A stretch of DNA of 64,000 nucleotides from Polytrichum commune (Eukaryota; Streptophyta; Polytrichopsida; Polytrichales; Polytrichaceae). Location: NCBI GenBank assembly GCA_950295325.1, contig OX485808.1, positions 16,140,527 through 16,204,526 on the forward strand. The letters are read 5' to 3'. Each line of letters begins with the position of its first letter. Position 1 is the stretch's first letter. The position numbers and the translations under genes were made by a program. The notes beneath the pieces are model-generated. The model was not told the DNA's origin and did no database searches. It worked only from the letters and a program-made list of their open reading frames with translations. Below are positions 24,906 to 40,400 of the stretch, one piece after another.

Positions 24906-26299
24906 CCAGCCTGTGGAGGAGTGGCATAGTGGCGGAGATAAGTTTTAGGTTTTTTGTCAGGATAAGACACCAACTCGCATCATCAACAACAATGAAGTTT
25001 TCGGAGTGCAACATTTGGTGGGTGCTTATAACATGTTTCATACTTCTTCACGCGAATTTCACCCTTGGACATGGTCCAGATGTGTATCAAGTGCTTTTTG
25101 GATGGACATTTTCAAAGGCAAACTGCACATTTTTTGAAACGAGATGGTTTTGTGTCTGTTGTTTCATGTTTGGCCTGAAAACATACATGGAGTTATGTTC
25201 CAGTATTGGTGCAAATACCAGCTTATGCATTGTGCATGTTGAAATTCAACCTTAGCAGCTGCACACCCGGGTAGTTCACTTAGTGCATTTTAAAAATGAC
25301 GTGCGGCATAATATAAGGTGGATTAAATCCATTTGACATAAAATTCATAAAAGAATTCCAAATGATGAAGGGTCCATTAAAAATGGACAATCTCATTACA
25401 AGTAAGGTAGATAAGTTTAAAATGTGGATCATTCCTTTTTTATAGAAATAATATAGGGGTTGAAAATAAGGATCCCAAGATGTATGTTTAGTAGGATCAA
25501 TTTTGTATGCATGCCTCACGAGGGATGGATGAAAAATGGCTCATTGTTTGCCAAAAAATGATTGAAAATTGCAACGCCCGTTACTGGTTGTCTTCCTGCA
25601 CTGCCGTTTGTAAAAAACACCCAAGGTTTTGTTTCTTCCTCGAGTAACTTTTTGTTGTAGCTCCTACTTGTTGAAGCTTATGATAACAAAATCCAGCAGT
25701 ATGTCTTGTTGTAGTTGGTTTGGGATGTCCTTTGTAGAGTCTCCTTTGTAGTTGCATTAGGATCAAGGGCGGCCGTGAAGTTCCGAATAGGGTTTTGATT
25801 TTCTTGGCTGAAGATCTTATGGTTGTTTTGGAGGCGGTTTAGGGTTTAGAGTTTCCGTGTGCGGCTTGTGATTGATTGTTCCCCTTATGCTAGGATGAGC
25901 ATGTTGGTGTTTAAGGATGACAACTCAAGTCAGGTTGGGCGCGAGAAAACTTTGTCCGTCATGATGATGGTTCAGTTGATGATGTGGGAGTCAAGGTAAC
26001 CCATGCTCTTAGATCTTGACGTTTGTATTTTTTGTCGTAAATTGCTTGTTTCTTTGGTGCATGATTGGACACTAAGATATGGGACATGGTTACATAGATT
26101 TGTTTTGTTTTGCATACCCTAAACCCACATGCATACAATTGTAGAGAACCACATGACTTCCGCATAGTTGCAATGGTTGTGGTTTTTATGTGTATGGTTC
26201 AGACTTTTAAGGAGTGAGTGTTGCGTTTGTGAACACATTCTCGCTCTTTATTGTGTTTCTACCCTAAGCCTTATTTTTTGATGCATGAAGGTTATGTTT
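24906..26299. other. Intergenic, nothing recognised
   Basis: Short frames only. A telo-box-like GGTTTAGGGTTTAGAG at about 25838 may be chance. Confidence 0.5.
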
Positions 26300-27043
26300 G
26301 GGGGCATTCACGGTTGAGGTACTACTTTTGGGTGTCTAATGGAAAAAGGACTTTTTAAGATAACTTCACATGCTTGGTATGCTTAGATTTGTATTGTGAA
26401 GCATATTTTGGATCATACCTACATTTCATACTCCATATTGAGTACACTGACAAAGTTAATTTAGAAGGAATAGGGTAATCTAAGATATCATTTTGATTCC
26501 TTAAAGGACATTTAGGAGTGTTGTCTTAATTGTTTACCTTAGGATCAAGGAATGAAAAGGACAACAAGAATCAATCGAAACGATCCCAAATTTTTTCCTC
26601 ACAATCATCGTTCAAGTGTGTACCAATAGAACCAAGTATGTATTGAATACCAATTGCCCAATTTTACATGAGGCACCAAACATGGCCAAAAATACATATA
26701 ATTACGGCCACACATAAAAGGAACGTCTAGTATTAGAATTGGACAAAAAAATTACATGAACGGACACATGACACTTATACCAAGGTACTAAGATGCAAAA
26801 CAAGAAATAATTGACCTCCAATGCACACCTAAATAGCAAAAAATGCCATTGATGTGGTTTAGGGTTTAGGGTGATTATTAAATAATAATAAAAATCTTTC
26901 TTGATAAAGCTTATGAACTATCTACTTATTTATGTAAAATTTATCGATCAAATAATAGTAAATCATGATAAACACCAAGATCAATGCGACATAGTCCTTA
27001 AGTCCTTTGTCCCAAAAGTAGTACCTCAACCGTGAATGCCCCC
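26300..27043. mobile_element. 744-bp non-autonomous DNA element with perfect 33-bp TIRs
   Basis: The segment 26300-26332 (GGGGGCATTCACGG, then TTGAGGTACTACTTTTGGG) is the exact inverse of 27011-27043. There is no coding capacity inside, and the interior is AT-rich with a TTTAGGGTTTAGGG patch near 26860. The flanks (GTTATGTTT and GTTTTATGC) do not give an exact target duplication. Long perfect TIRs suggest a Mutator-like or other MITE, but the superfamily is not assigned. Confidence 0.8.
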
Positions 27044-28913
27044 GTTTTATGCGCTGTAAAACTGTAAATTTTAGAGCAAATTTTAAATTGCATTATGCTT
27101 AAATATTATTGTGTTCTTTATCACTTGCAATTGTATGATATCATTCAGGTTATGGTTTTGGAATGATATGCATCATGTTATCACACTTGTTCTTCTGTGA
27201 TGTGGTTGATGATACATATATTTTGCACAAATTAAGATTTGGTTTGGTAAGCACAAACCTTTCACCTGTATGATAAGTTTTTATATTTAGTTTTTGTAAT
27301 GGTATGTATGCTTTATGCCTTTTTGTTGCCATGCTTTTTCCCACCACTTTTGCATTGCATACATTTTTAATTATTATTTTTAATTAAAATGAATGTAGAC
27401 TACAAAAAATTATAATGACATGGGCAATATAAGTAATGATAGGGTGCAATAAAATAGGCTATTTTAGAAAAGTAAGTAATTATAAGGAGCTTTTAATTTG
27501 TGCTTTGGAGGTAAATAGCCCTCAAACAAATTCCCCTCCGCCGCACGTGGTGCACAAAAATCCTATAGAGTGACCTACCCGAGAGTGTCACATGGTATTT
27601 AATGTCACCATGGTAACTTTTCGGATGATACTTCTTATGAATAAGTGAACAAACACTGTCATGGATGATGGATGAGTTCATCTATTGGCCAAAAACCCAA
27701 CCTTCTCTTGTCAGCAAACTGTGATGAAATATTGTCATGTATGATTGAAATTTGGATGAAAAATCACTTTGTAAAGTGACAGTAATTGCAACACTGTAAA
27801 TCTCTAATCCCCAAAAAACTTTACAAGGAATGACAAGTAATGTAGGGTTAACATGTAGTGTTGGTGACACTACTACGATTTACAATTAGTATTGAGCAAG
27901 ACAATTAGAATTGACGACACTATATATCATATTTAATGTCATCGATTCTTTGTATGTATCAATATCATATTTATTGTAGGTTCTCATTCACATTGCCACG
28001 TGGACGGTTGATATTTTTTTGGATAGATCATACAAAGGCCGATACCATATCCATACAACTGGATGCTCAAAAACACCTACAAATTGAGTCCTAAATTACC
28101 TCTCTTAGCAACAATAATTTGAGGCCAATTTTGAAGAGAATGAAGCTTTAAGGATTTAGGGGTTATGAAGTAGAAATAAAATAAAACACAGAAAAGGTAG
28201 ATTCATTCCTTTGAAAACAACAAAGTGAGCATAAATAATCTCATAAAACAAGGTCCCCGCCCATTTTAAGTGCATATTTGTTGCTACCTTGGAGACTTCA
28301 TGACCTATACAACCAAAAGTGTTCAAGAACATGAAGGCGATGATGCCATGTTCTTGGCATCTTCCTCCCCGCCATCATCTCCATCTTCGAAGGCCAGTTG
28401 CATTCGCATCATGTTCACAAGTGCCATACATTTCGAGGAAGCATAAGAGTAAGCTAAGCAGATACACACGCGCGAAACAAAACAAAGCCTCAACTGATGA
28501 TCTCTCACTCTCCAATGCAGAACAATCTTGTACAAAACAATTACCAAGTGGACGCCAACGGGACTCCGCAGGACTAATCGGAATCTTGTTTCGTTGTTGT
28601 GTTTCGTTATTCATCAAGGTTTTCAAAATCGAGCGAGCCTTACTTCGGCTGCCACATTTGCAATTCCCCCATCCTATGTGGAGTTTTGGTTCCAAGGACA
28701 CACATATATTTGGGAGCTGAAGGGGTTTAGGGCTTTCTTTTACCAGAACGGATCATTGCGAGTGAGTGGTTAATTGATTGAATGATTTGACATATCGAAT
28801 GAGTGAGTTATTTGAGGTTTATGATTTACATGGTGATGAAGGGTTTATGATATATTCACTGAGGAGGAGGGTTTAAGGGTTGGGGTTGGGGTTGGGGTTT
28901 CTTCATTCTTGCA
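27044..28913. other. Intergenic DNA upstream of the coiled-coil gene
   Basis: It contains dispersed repeat B (27690-27960). A G-rich run, GGGTTAAGGG-like then repeated GGGGTT, lies at about 28869-28900, directly before the start codon of the next gene. Frames at 28319-28773 on both strands are not supported as genes. Confidence 0.5.
27690..27965. repeat. Dispersed repeat B, copy 1
   Basis: Inverse of about 48290-48560. Shared stretches include TGTCTTGCTCAATACTA, TGTCATTC(C/T)TTGTA and GTGATTTTTCATC. The copies are clearly diverged and non-coding. Confidence 0.7.
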
Positions 28914-31732
28914 ATGATGGGGTTACTCCGGAGGAGCTCTCTAGGATTGGTTGTCATAGTGATCCTAAGTCTGAATTACGTAAAATTGAGCTATGGAGAT
29001 GATGGAGCCTTCAGCGTGGGGGATGGGAAACACGGAGGGGGCTCCACAATGGAGGAGCTCGACAACAAGTACCTCCTCACAAACCAGATCGTGGAGTTAC
29101 AAGAAACGGTCGCCAAGCTCGAGGCAGCTCAGAAAACACATAACCTCGCCATTAAGCGCAAGGACAAGAAGATCCGCAACTTGGAGAAAGAGTTTCAGAA
29201 GATACAAGGGATTAACAACCAATGTAACCTCGAGGTTGAGGAAACCAAGAAGCGGGCTGAGGTTGCAGAGGCTAAGGCCGAAGTCCTAACCCTAGCTGTG
29301 TCGGAGTACAAGGCGAAGTTGCAAAAGGCAGAGCGGTCGCTGCAGATTGCGGAAACTGGGATGCTCAAAGCGCAGTCTGAGGCGGCTTTGAAAGCAAGGG
29401 AGATTGCCAAGAGTGCTGATGCGTGGTTGCCCCCTTGGGCTGCCACGGAATTCGCCAAACTGCAAGTTCGGTATGTGATGCATGTGCAGCCCGTGGTGAG
29501 TCGTGTGCGGAAGACTGTGTTGGTGCAGGTTGCGAAGGTTAATAGGGTAGTGATATCTTATTGGAAGTGGTTTAGTAAGAATGTGAGGGTGAGGTGGAGG
29601 CGAGCCAAGAAATCTGCTTCCCCGCATCTCGAGAGTGCCAAGAAATTAGGGTTTCGGGTTGTTGATGTCTGCAAGAAGTATCTATCTCCCTACATCTCCA
29701 AGGTAAACATCTCCTCGCCAATGAGTGAATTAGTCTGGTTTTGTTGCAGAATAGAGTTATTCTTTTAACTCCATGGGACTTTTCGTCGGGAGTTGAGTCC
29801 ATGTGATTTTCCATTGGTTGTTCTCCACTTGTGATGGGTGCGTGCTCCGAGGTTCTGCTTGAATTTGAATGAAGGGCAACCTGTTTCATAGGTTCATTGA
29901 GGGTTAAACTGATTTTAGGACCTTTTTGGTATGCCAAACATGAGTTTGTCCCTCACTGACTCGATGTAGAATGTTCATCGTTCAAACCTCCACACTACAG
30001 TACCTTCAAGCATGCACCGAAACCTTTCCAACATGGAAGGTGTTGACTTTCGTCCGATTTTGTTGCATAAGAGATATCCTTTAACTGAATGGGACTCTTC
30101 ATCGGGAGTTGGTCCCTAATGATCTTCCATCTTCCATTGGTTGTTGTGCATAAAATATCAATAGTTTATTTCTTTCCATTTATGGTGGTGCATGCTCAGA
30201 GGTAGTGTTTGAATTTGGATGAAGAGCAACCTATTTAATGGCTTCATTGAGGGCTAAACTCATATTATAATCCTTTTGGCATGCCAAACATGAGTTTGAC
30301 TCTCACTGAATCAATATACAATGTTCTTCGTCCAACCTCCACACTACCTCCAAGCATGCACCAATAAACATGAAAGGTGTTGTGTTCAGAATTCCTTGAG
30401 AAGGTGAACCTTGAAACCCAAGTGTTCACAATTACAGAAATTATAGTGGAAATTACTCATTTCAAAATCCACCCTCTTGGAGTAGGAACGGAGGTTCCTA
30501 GGACTAAACTCCTTCCTATAGTAGCGCTTATAATGGTAGGTGGTATACAGAGAATCATCGCCTGTCCTGTTAATGCTTTTGTTTTCTGACTTTTGATTTG
30601 CTCTTGGGTTTCACCTGAACTATAAATGAAAATTGGAGTTGGCTCAAGATAGAAATGTGTTAGTTGGGGGAAGGCATGGTAGATATGCTTTCACAGCACA
30701 TGGATCGCACACATAGAGCATTCTTCTTCGGGACGTTGGCACAGAATACCTTGAAAGGTGAAGCTGGGAAACTCAAAGAGTATCTTTGAAATTACTCATT
30801 TCAGAATGTACCCTTCTTTGAGTAGCAATGATGCTGGTGGACAGGAGGTTCCTAGCACTCACTCAAACTTTTCAAACTCTAGCGTATGGTTGGTTTTGAT
30901 TTACAGAAAATGAGAGCCTGTCCTGTTAACACTTTGGTATTCTGAAATTTTCTCTTGGGTTAACTTGAACATTGCAATCAAATTGGAGTTAGCTGTTGCC
31001 TCAAGTCATTGAGGGATCATGATTGTTGGCAGTCACCGTAGGATACACCATTTTGATTAGTTCTACCAAACTTTTAAGTTCTTGGATTAACATTTTCATG
31101 AAATTTGGCATGATGTTCAAATTCCACCACTATTGTTTTCATCAACAACGATGTCCTGCTAGTTCTAACAATGTTCTGCTAGTTCTACATCTGAACACAC
31201 TGGGCATTCTTTCTTTCTTGGTGTGGTTTGAGTATAGATTCTATTAATGTTATTTATGTGCCCTCATGCGTGACTCCAGGTGCAGGAGAGCTTGGATCCA
31301 CTTGTGCAGAATGTGAGGGAGAGGAGCCGTCCGTTTATAGACCAGGCAGCCAATTTCCTCACCCCACATTTGGAGAGAGCAAATACTGTGACTGGACCTT
31401 TTGTGAGGCAAGCTAACAACCACTACCAGAGTGTTGTGACACAGGCTTCGAATTACCATGAGCACCTCCAGGATTCTGTGAAGGAAACTTTGGGAAAACA
31501 TGAGGTTTTGGCACAGTGGGCTACCAAGGAACTCATCTGGTTTTTGGCTTCTGCTTTGTTAGCCCTTCCAGTGGTGGCACTCCTCTTGGCATTCTCTTCT
31601 GTATTTGGTGGCAAGAAGCCCACAAAACAGAGGCGCACCTCAACTTCACACAACAACAGCGGCAGCAACAGCCAGACTCAAAAAAAACCGCGACGCACTA
31701 AGCCAACAACAACAGATAATCAACAGAAATAG
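28914..31732 (+). CDS. Membrane-anchored coiled-coil protein, At2g24420/At4g31340-like, 2 exons
   Basis: Exons 28914-29702 and 31280-31732 are joined by a 1577-bp phase-0 GT-AG intron and give 413 aa. Residues 1-28 form a signal peptide or anchor (LGLVVIVILSLNYVKLSYG). About residues 45-165 form a Lys/Glu-rich coiled coil. WLPPWAA starts a middle region with spaced aromatic and Val residues. The C-terminal half has repeated PHLESAKK / SPYISKV / RPFIDQAANF / TPHLERA motifs. A hydrophobic segment WFLASALLALPVVALLLAF is followed by a Lys/Ser-rich tail. This order and the ATKELIWFLASALLALP motif match the plant family annotated as DNA-repair-ATPase-related or myosin-heavy-chain-like; its function is not established. 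Two hydrophobic segments predict an ER or secretory-pathway membrane protein with the coiled coil in the lumen (inference). Confidence 0.87.
29757..30350. repeat. Tandem duplicated repeat C in the intron
   Basis: Two copies of a ~300-bp unit start near 29765 and 30075. Both contain GGGACT(C/T)TTC(G/A)TCGGGAGTTG, GAAGGGCAACCT or GAAGAGCAACCT, and TTCATTGAGGG(T/C)TAAACT. A related copy lies in intron 1 of the mitochondrial carrier gene (about 46000-46270). It may be a MITE or SINE-like family; termini were not resolved. Confidence 0.7.
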
Positions 31733-34700
31733 ATCACAGCTTCAAGGTTCACTTTCGCCAAAAATCATCAGCGTGTGAAGACATTTATGAGAAGATTCCG
31801 ACAACACAAGGCACTGTTTGTTTGGAGAAATGGTAGCCGTTTTTCCCTTTCTACGAGAACCCCAATATCTTTGAGGTGAAATATGGCTGTCATTGTAATG
31901 GAGCAAGGAGTCGTCACAAGCATCAAGAACTGCATTGCAAGTGTTTCTAAGCATTTGTAAGTGTTGGGTAAACTTTTTTTGGTGATGATCCATGTTACAC
32001 TATCATGAGTCCAGATGAGGTAACATTATAAGCATAGCTTGTCTGTCACCTCTAGAGATTGACCTCCTTTGTGATGTTCTCCACTCATCAGGACAATACA
32101 TGGGCTTCACATGTGCAAAATGCCTTCCGGGTGGGCACATGAAGCAGCAAATTAGGTGCAAGGGCCACTCAGAGACATGTCAAATCCACCTTCCGAATTG
32201 CATGAACAAGATCATCTCTAGAAGCATGATTGTTTGCTGGATGTTCAGTGAGAGTGCAAATGCTTTTGCTAGTTTTGGCTAACATTTTGTGTTTAGTTGG
32301 AGATTTCCTGTAGGAGAAGAACGTGAACACACATGACACATTGATTGGTTCAATGGCAGTCCCTTAGACATATCCGGTATGTTGGTAGTGGCAACTGCCG
32401 AATCGGTGGAGGAGCACCAGTCTATGAGGTTATGCTGCCGCTTGAGTATGTTCCAAGTAGTGTTTCCGTTTGTTGTCCTCAACTGCACCAATACATGGTC
32501 GCTTTGCAATGCAGCCAAATTCAACATTGGCCTCATTGCTCGTTCATGTCTTGAATTCCTTTAAGGTGTCACATAAATGATCCCATCTTTCCTCTTGGAA
32601 CAACAAACTGGGATAAGCCACAAGGTAGCTGACATAAACAAGCTTCCATATGACACTCATAATCAGCCTAATGACCTACTTAAGCTCTATGTTATATGCT
32701 ACAAATGGGTTGTCACCATATGGTCAAGAAATCATTCTCGAGGAGAGGTCTATTAGTCACCTTCTCTTACGTATGGAGTGAGGAAGTAGGGCAGAGACAA
32801 TGACAATTTCCTCTATGCTCATGGTTGGAGTGGAAGCCATGACACGTTTTACGATTGAACAGCATAAATGCAACTTCACTGAAAAATCATGCAATTCATG
32901 CAAGAGCAAAGCACAATAAAGCTTCATTGAAAATTGAATGAGGGGTTGGCCTAAGACATTTTGGCCATCATATATTACAAAAATGAGAACAATATGAGGC
33001 TTACTCTACTATCATATTCACGTGGGCAATAGAGCTTAGCCTTTTGCTTGCTAGTTGAGTACCTGATGCATGTGGGATGTAAGTAAACCATGGCTTTAGG
33101 TTAGAGGTCCATCTATCACCGACCAAAAGCTTGCAAATTGTTAATACTCCAAGTAGAGTATTTTAACCAAAGGGAAAACCATGAGGACATATTTCACATA
33201 AACCCTAGAGTACAGCCTATGCTCTTTTTTAAAGAGCTTCACAATACCTTCACACCAACTACAAGCAACACCTTTTTGGGCAGCGGGTTGCAACACTCTA
33301 ACTTGATTGCACTACACAGTCGATCCCTACAATCAATTTAGGGCAAACAAAGCCAACCACAACTTCATTTGGAAAATTTGGGATGTAATGCATTGATGGT
33401 GCATTGATTGTGCATCAATGCACCAATGACTTCAAGGGAGTTGGGAATTAGGCAATGGGTAGGTTTGCAAGTCCCTAACGGCTCTATGCGTTGCCTAGAG
33501 GATCAAAATTTGGAGTGGGAAGAGTCCACAAGGATGAAGCCATGGCTAAAGGCAATAGAGGACCAACAATTTGTGGCAAAAACTAGATTTTTGGGCATCA
33601 ATTCATGGGCTTAGACCAACAATTAAAAAACTTAAATTGTGGCCTAGACCGAAGTCTGAGCTTTCCCCCAAGGGGTGCACCTCTCATTCAAAAACCAAGA
33701 ACCATGTGTATCACAACATACTCTAAAAACCCCCTATATACAAGTTTTTTTTTTAATGGTGGTAAAATCAAGCAATACACATAGAATTTCAATGATATTA
33801 ATATAAGTGACAATATGTATATGTAGTAAAAACTACATTCAGAAATAGTCATTTACATGGGTATACAAATATACTTTTGAATACTAATGAACCCCTATCA
33901 TTCGTATTGGAACCTAGCATTCATTTATTAAGTTGTTGAAGACTTTTTCATCCCCTAGATGTAACTCATAAGCATCTAAGTCTATAATATATGTCATAAA
34001 AATTCATACAATTATTGTTTCTAAATCTACCATCAAATAATCCGTAAGATCGTAAGTCCACTAATTGTTAGTTCCTTTCTGATACCAACATAAACCAATC
34101 TCCACGCTTGATCCTAGAACTTGCAACCCTTAGAACTTGCCACAATTGCAATCCCTAAATGCTTGGTCCAAATTGTTGCACACAGTGGAGGTTTACCAAT
34201 GGTACAAAAATGATTGAGAAAAACCCCACATGGGAATCATCAATCACAAAGAAGCACTAGTTATTCCTCTTGCAACCCCAAGCAAGAAGTGGTCTCGTTG
34301 TCAACTCAAACCACCCCTTCCAAAACCCTAATACTACCTCTTCCAAACAGACATGGATGAGATAAGGAAACCGAAAAAGTATTTATCCTACTTTCATCTA
34401 ATATTAAATACTTATCACATAAAGTCTAGTGACCCTTACCATACAAGTACAAATGTTATATATTTTCTATAGGTCCTCCGTACATGTACATAACTATGAG
34501 TTATAATTTGTGTACCATGTGTGTATGTAGTACGGTAAATTTCAAATAAATACCCCTTTTGTGCACTCACATATACACATATGTGTCATGAAAGGTGCAC
34601 CCCCTGGAAGCTTCCCCTTGTCTCCTTGAGTCCAAGCCCGAGTCCATCCACTACTGCCTTGAGTCTACTGAGGATTTGAGGATTTTCACCTTGTTCATGT

Positions 34701-36217
34701 GAGGATCGCCTAATTTCTCCCAATCAAAGGAAGGCTAAAGATGGCCTTCATCAAAAGAGTCCACTACACATGTCAAGAGCACATCCACTACATAATCATA
34801 TCCAAGCAATCTAACCTCCAACGATGCACAAACCACTAACCCATAAACTAGTAACAATAATGCGCTAACACCAAACATGTACCTTGCAACTCACAATGAT
34901 AAGCACCAACGAGCAACTGACCTCTAGCAACAACGATCAATTAATGAGCATCTATGAACAAATTTAGAGGAAGACAAAGAGTGGTAAACCAAGAATGAGA
35001 GACCATGCAAAGTGGCAACAAGTGACCCCGGGAGCGTTCCTCAGCTCCGGAACAAGGTGGCCAAGTACACCCATTTGGCTACATGTTGTATAACACATGA
35101 TAAAGCACCAAACAAGTTTGGGGAGTCTACATGTTGCAAAATGAGCACCAAACAAAGTTTTTTAAGATCTATATTATTTATATAATACCTAACATCACTC
35201 TCAAGCCCAGTTTCGCACCTTGTCTCTAGAAATTGTACCCCGATAATGAATGGTAACTTTAGTACCTATCGATTTTTTAAAAAATTTTTGGTCTCCCTTT
35301 TTCCACATCCAAATTCATTTGCATTTGCAAACGTCAACCTTATGTGTTGGAATTTACCTATCCTAAAGTACATGTTCACAATCTTTGAAGGCAAATAGAT
35401 CACATATTGTATGTCACTTTAAAGTCTAAATTTATCCTTGCACCCTTAGCCAACAACAAAAAGATAACCTCAAAATTCCAACTGAGATCTAGATACGTAA
35501 GGGAGGCTTGATTTTTTTCATTTATTTTCCCCAACAAATTCCCCTCATTTCTCACTAGTACAAACTCTCAACAAACATAATGAGACATGCAATGACCCTA
35601 TTTCTCCAAAAAATGATTAGTTTACGTAAAATAACCTTGGGCAATTGAATTGATGAGCTCTTTACCATGTCGTTTTGCAAGATAATGTGAGATTGGGTTT
35701 CAGTTCACAGTAGAGTTATCTGTAAAGTTCATCAAAGAGGGAGGAAATCGTGGGTTTGAAATAATTTTAGGATTGAAAAAAAGGTATGCGGATGGAACTT
35801 CTTGTCCTAAATCCCCAATCGGCCTATCCAAGGCTACCTTGACCCACCCATTGTGGTAAGACAACCTAGAAAACCGTTTTTTAATAGCCCAATACCACTC
35901 CTTGTGGATGGTAATTTAAGCATTAAGAAAAATTTGGTGACTTTGTGTTAATTCTCATAAACCCATGGTTTCATCCACTTTAATTTACGAATAATTCTAG
36001 CGTGCCGTGGTGAATATACCCTGAATTTCTCTAACAAAGGGAACGCAGGGGAACGCAGTGAGAACGTGATGGGAACATTAGGGTTTGGAGGGCGGCTTTG
36101 AAGACCCCAGGAGCTCCATGCACTCTCCCTTTCTCGCGAAACGCTTGTTTCAGCTTCTTCGCTGCCGCATCGCCATCGCCTCACGCTGCTTCGGCTGTCC
36201 TCTAGCTCTCAGCAACC
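31733..36217. other. 4.5-kb intergenic DNA, no supported gene
   Basis: Only short frames without family features. The 3' part before 36217 includes the promoter and 5' UTR of eS30, with a telo-box-like ATTAGGGTTTGG at about 36076. Confidence 0.5.
36076..36087. promoter_or_regulatory. Telo-box-like motif upstream of eS30
   Basis: ATTAGGGTTTGG lies about 140 bp before the start codon. AAACCCTA motifs are common in promoters of plant ribosomal protein genes. A pyrimidine-rich stretch (36190-36210) follows. The role here is inferred from position. Confidence 0.5.
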
Positions 36218-37435
<1,218 letters not shown>

Positions 37436-40400
37436 ATGACAATCGATGGTACAATTAACGTCGAGGTGATTTTCATACCTTCTAGTGGCATTTTTGGACG
37501 AATGAGTTTCTGGTGTACATGTGTAATTTTAGGTGTATATTAGCGCCTGGAGAACCGGTCTATGTGGTTCTTTCTAAAATCTAATGAATTAGCTGATAGA
37601 TAGCGTGAAGGCCTGCCTCTATAACCCTGACCAGATAGATGTTCGCCTTCTCTACATTTGATTGGTTCAAAATTAGATTTGGGCCCCCACCAATGTGGGG
37701 TACCGATTTGTGCATGGTTAGACCCTGATGACTGATGTATGCATGATGCAGGGAGCACGGACTGATATAGCATGAAGAGTGACGAGTAAGGATTTTACCT
37801 CAAGTGGCTTTTTAGTATAGATGTGGCTGAAAGCCTGCTTTTCTAAACATCTAAAGGCCGGGTGGTTGCATGTTAAAGCAGAGGAAGTGGTTTCTCTGCA
37901 GTGATTGACATGTAATGGAAAAGTGAGATGCGGCAGAGGCCCATCTATTCTGCACTTGTCTGTGTCTCTGTACAAGCCCCTCCCGTTATTATTTAGAGAT
38001 GACCGTGCCTTCGAAATCTTGATTGTTCAGATGTGCTCTCCGGCATGTCATTTCGGAAAAATCTGCCCTAATTGTTTGACGAATATTTATAACTTTTCTT
38101 TTATACGTGCAATATGAAGCTAACAAAGGTGAGTACGTATGAAATTATTCAAGGGAATTGAACCTGCACCTGTATATGATGCCTGAATTGATGCCTGTAA
38201 AACCCAGAGCTTGGCCTGAGCTTCATACCACCTAGCAAATTGCCTATCATCTGAAAGGTGGAGGTGCAGTGGATGTGTTCGAGCTAGCTTATGAATAATG
38301 AGCGGAACTACGTAGTTGGGATTCAACAATTATAAAGTGGTTTGTGTTATTTAGTTTTGGAAGTACAAGTACCTTGTTACTGCTCAAATTTGTTTTCTAG
38401 CTGAATCTAGTTATGACATTTCTCTGACCTGCACATAATCTAGTGCCAGGTGTGCGAGCCTTTGATATCAAAGTGAAATGAAATAGATATGTAAGTACTG
38501 GTAATGAAAGACTCATAGGAATAGGTTACCAAGGTGGTGTCAAAATGACTCAGTCCCTCGAGGAACTTCTTAGAGTTGTCTATGAGATAAGCATTAATAT
38601 TGACATGATGAGCAAGTTGGTAGGAAGACTACCTAGTGCTAACTTTCTATAATGAGTCCTCTAATGGAATTGGTAAAGAGGCATGATAACTTTTAGTCTG
38701 CTTCATTATTAACTATGTTGTAAGAGGAAAAGTGGCACACACTTATGAAAAGCTCAAATGCTTTATGTCACGAAGAATGCATGCACAGAGCCGAAGTATG
38801 CACATAGTTGGGACAGAAGTTGGGCAAGCATGTGATGCAATATTTAATAGCAAACCACTGATTGCTGCTAAAGCAACTTCAGTTCGTGTATGTACAATGC
38901 TTGACTACTATGTTGATAAGTTTACATAGCCCATGTTTACAACGAAAGTGAACTTTTGCAACTTCAACAATCTGTCTGTATCAAGATGTACAGACTTTGT
39001 TTATCCGGTTTTGGTATTGCAAGGTTGATCGATTTTCTTCAATGGTGCAGACCAGTCCAATCATTTGATGGGTTGCCTTGTCTGTGAGTCTTATTGAGTC
39101 TTTATTGAGTTACTCCTCCATGAAGTCACCACTGCGTCACATATCCCCTTCAACCAACATTGGCGAAGGAGGTGACTTTCAGGACCTTAGAGAGTTTGTG
39201 CTTGCATAGAGCCTCTGAAGTATGCTATTTGCAATACTACCACCACCATCGTTGTTGGTGGTAAGGCGCCTTCAAAAGATTATGCACTACATAAAAGCGA
39301 AACCAAGATGCAAGATGTGGTGAGCAGTCACCAAATTTGCAGTCTGAAACCATAGAATCTTTGACCATGACAACTGCATGCACTAGAGAAAAGAGACTTG
39401 TGCAACATATAGGAAATGCCAGAATGCAAAAACAAAATGGAAAGAGCCATGAGCATTCACTGAAAACTTTGGAGCATGAAGGTGGAGCATGCAACATGAA
39501 GCCCATAGAATCTGGAGAGACTTGTGAGCCACATAGTTTGATGCTACAAAGGAGGAGAGTTGTGTTGTGACGCAAAAAGAGATTTGTGCGAGGAGGCTTG
39601 AGGTGAAACAATATGTACCTTGGAGGCAGAGTTGCAGTCATCCAGCAAGGAACCAATGTATGGGTTGGTTCACCCTCCCCTACAAGGAGAGGTGCAAGAA
39701 CACACCGTGAAGTCATGTCATAAAAATCGCTTTTTGTAGATGTCCCTAGCTATATCCAGTCCCAATTAGGGTGATTGAAGCTTATGTATTGTAGACAAAG
39801 GAGGAATTTGGGAACATTATTACTTGAAATTAAGTAGGGTAAGTAAATTATGAGTAAATAGTGAGTACACTAAATAGCCGTACACCTTTTATGGTATTTA
39901 TTGTCACTTACTATTCGGAGTTACATATTGGTTTAACATTTTATTGCTATAAATTTCTATCAAGTAAGATGCTAATGTTATACACTTTGCAAACAATCAA
40001 TTTGACATTTGTTGGCAAAAATAGAGATCCGTAGTAGAAAGTTATAGCACGATGTAACTCCAAATAGTGACACTAAATACCATAAATGGTGTAGTACATA
40101 TGGATCCTCATAATTTTATAGAGCCACGCTTATCCTCACAATGAGAGTTAATGTGGGCCACATCAATTTTCAACTCACCCTAAATTTCCAATAGAAAATT
40201 AGTGGGCCACATTGTTTGCTTTTCTAGAAAATTATTGTGGGTGATTTGTACTACTTTTGTCCTATAAATAATCCTCAATGTGATAGGTAGAAGTCTTCGT
40301 GAAGAAGACCCAACATCTTGGACCCACGCTAATTCCATCTTGAATACAAAATTTGTTTGCCCACACTAATTATTTCCATGCTAATTTTCCATCCACACTA

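Noticed and set aside
26855-26880. TTTAGGGTTTAGGG as an interstitial telomere or promoter box
   Set aside because: Two units only, inside a non-coding transposon; no gene follows.
39237-39716. 159-residue minus-strand frame rich in Cys and Phe
   Set aside because: No domain, no splice partners, no upstream signals; Cys/Phe content fits antisense of low-complexity DNA.
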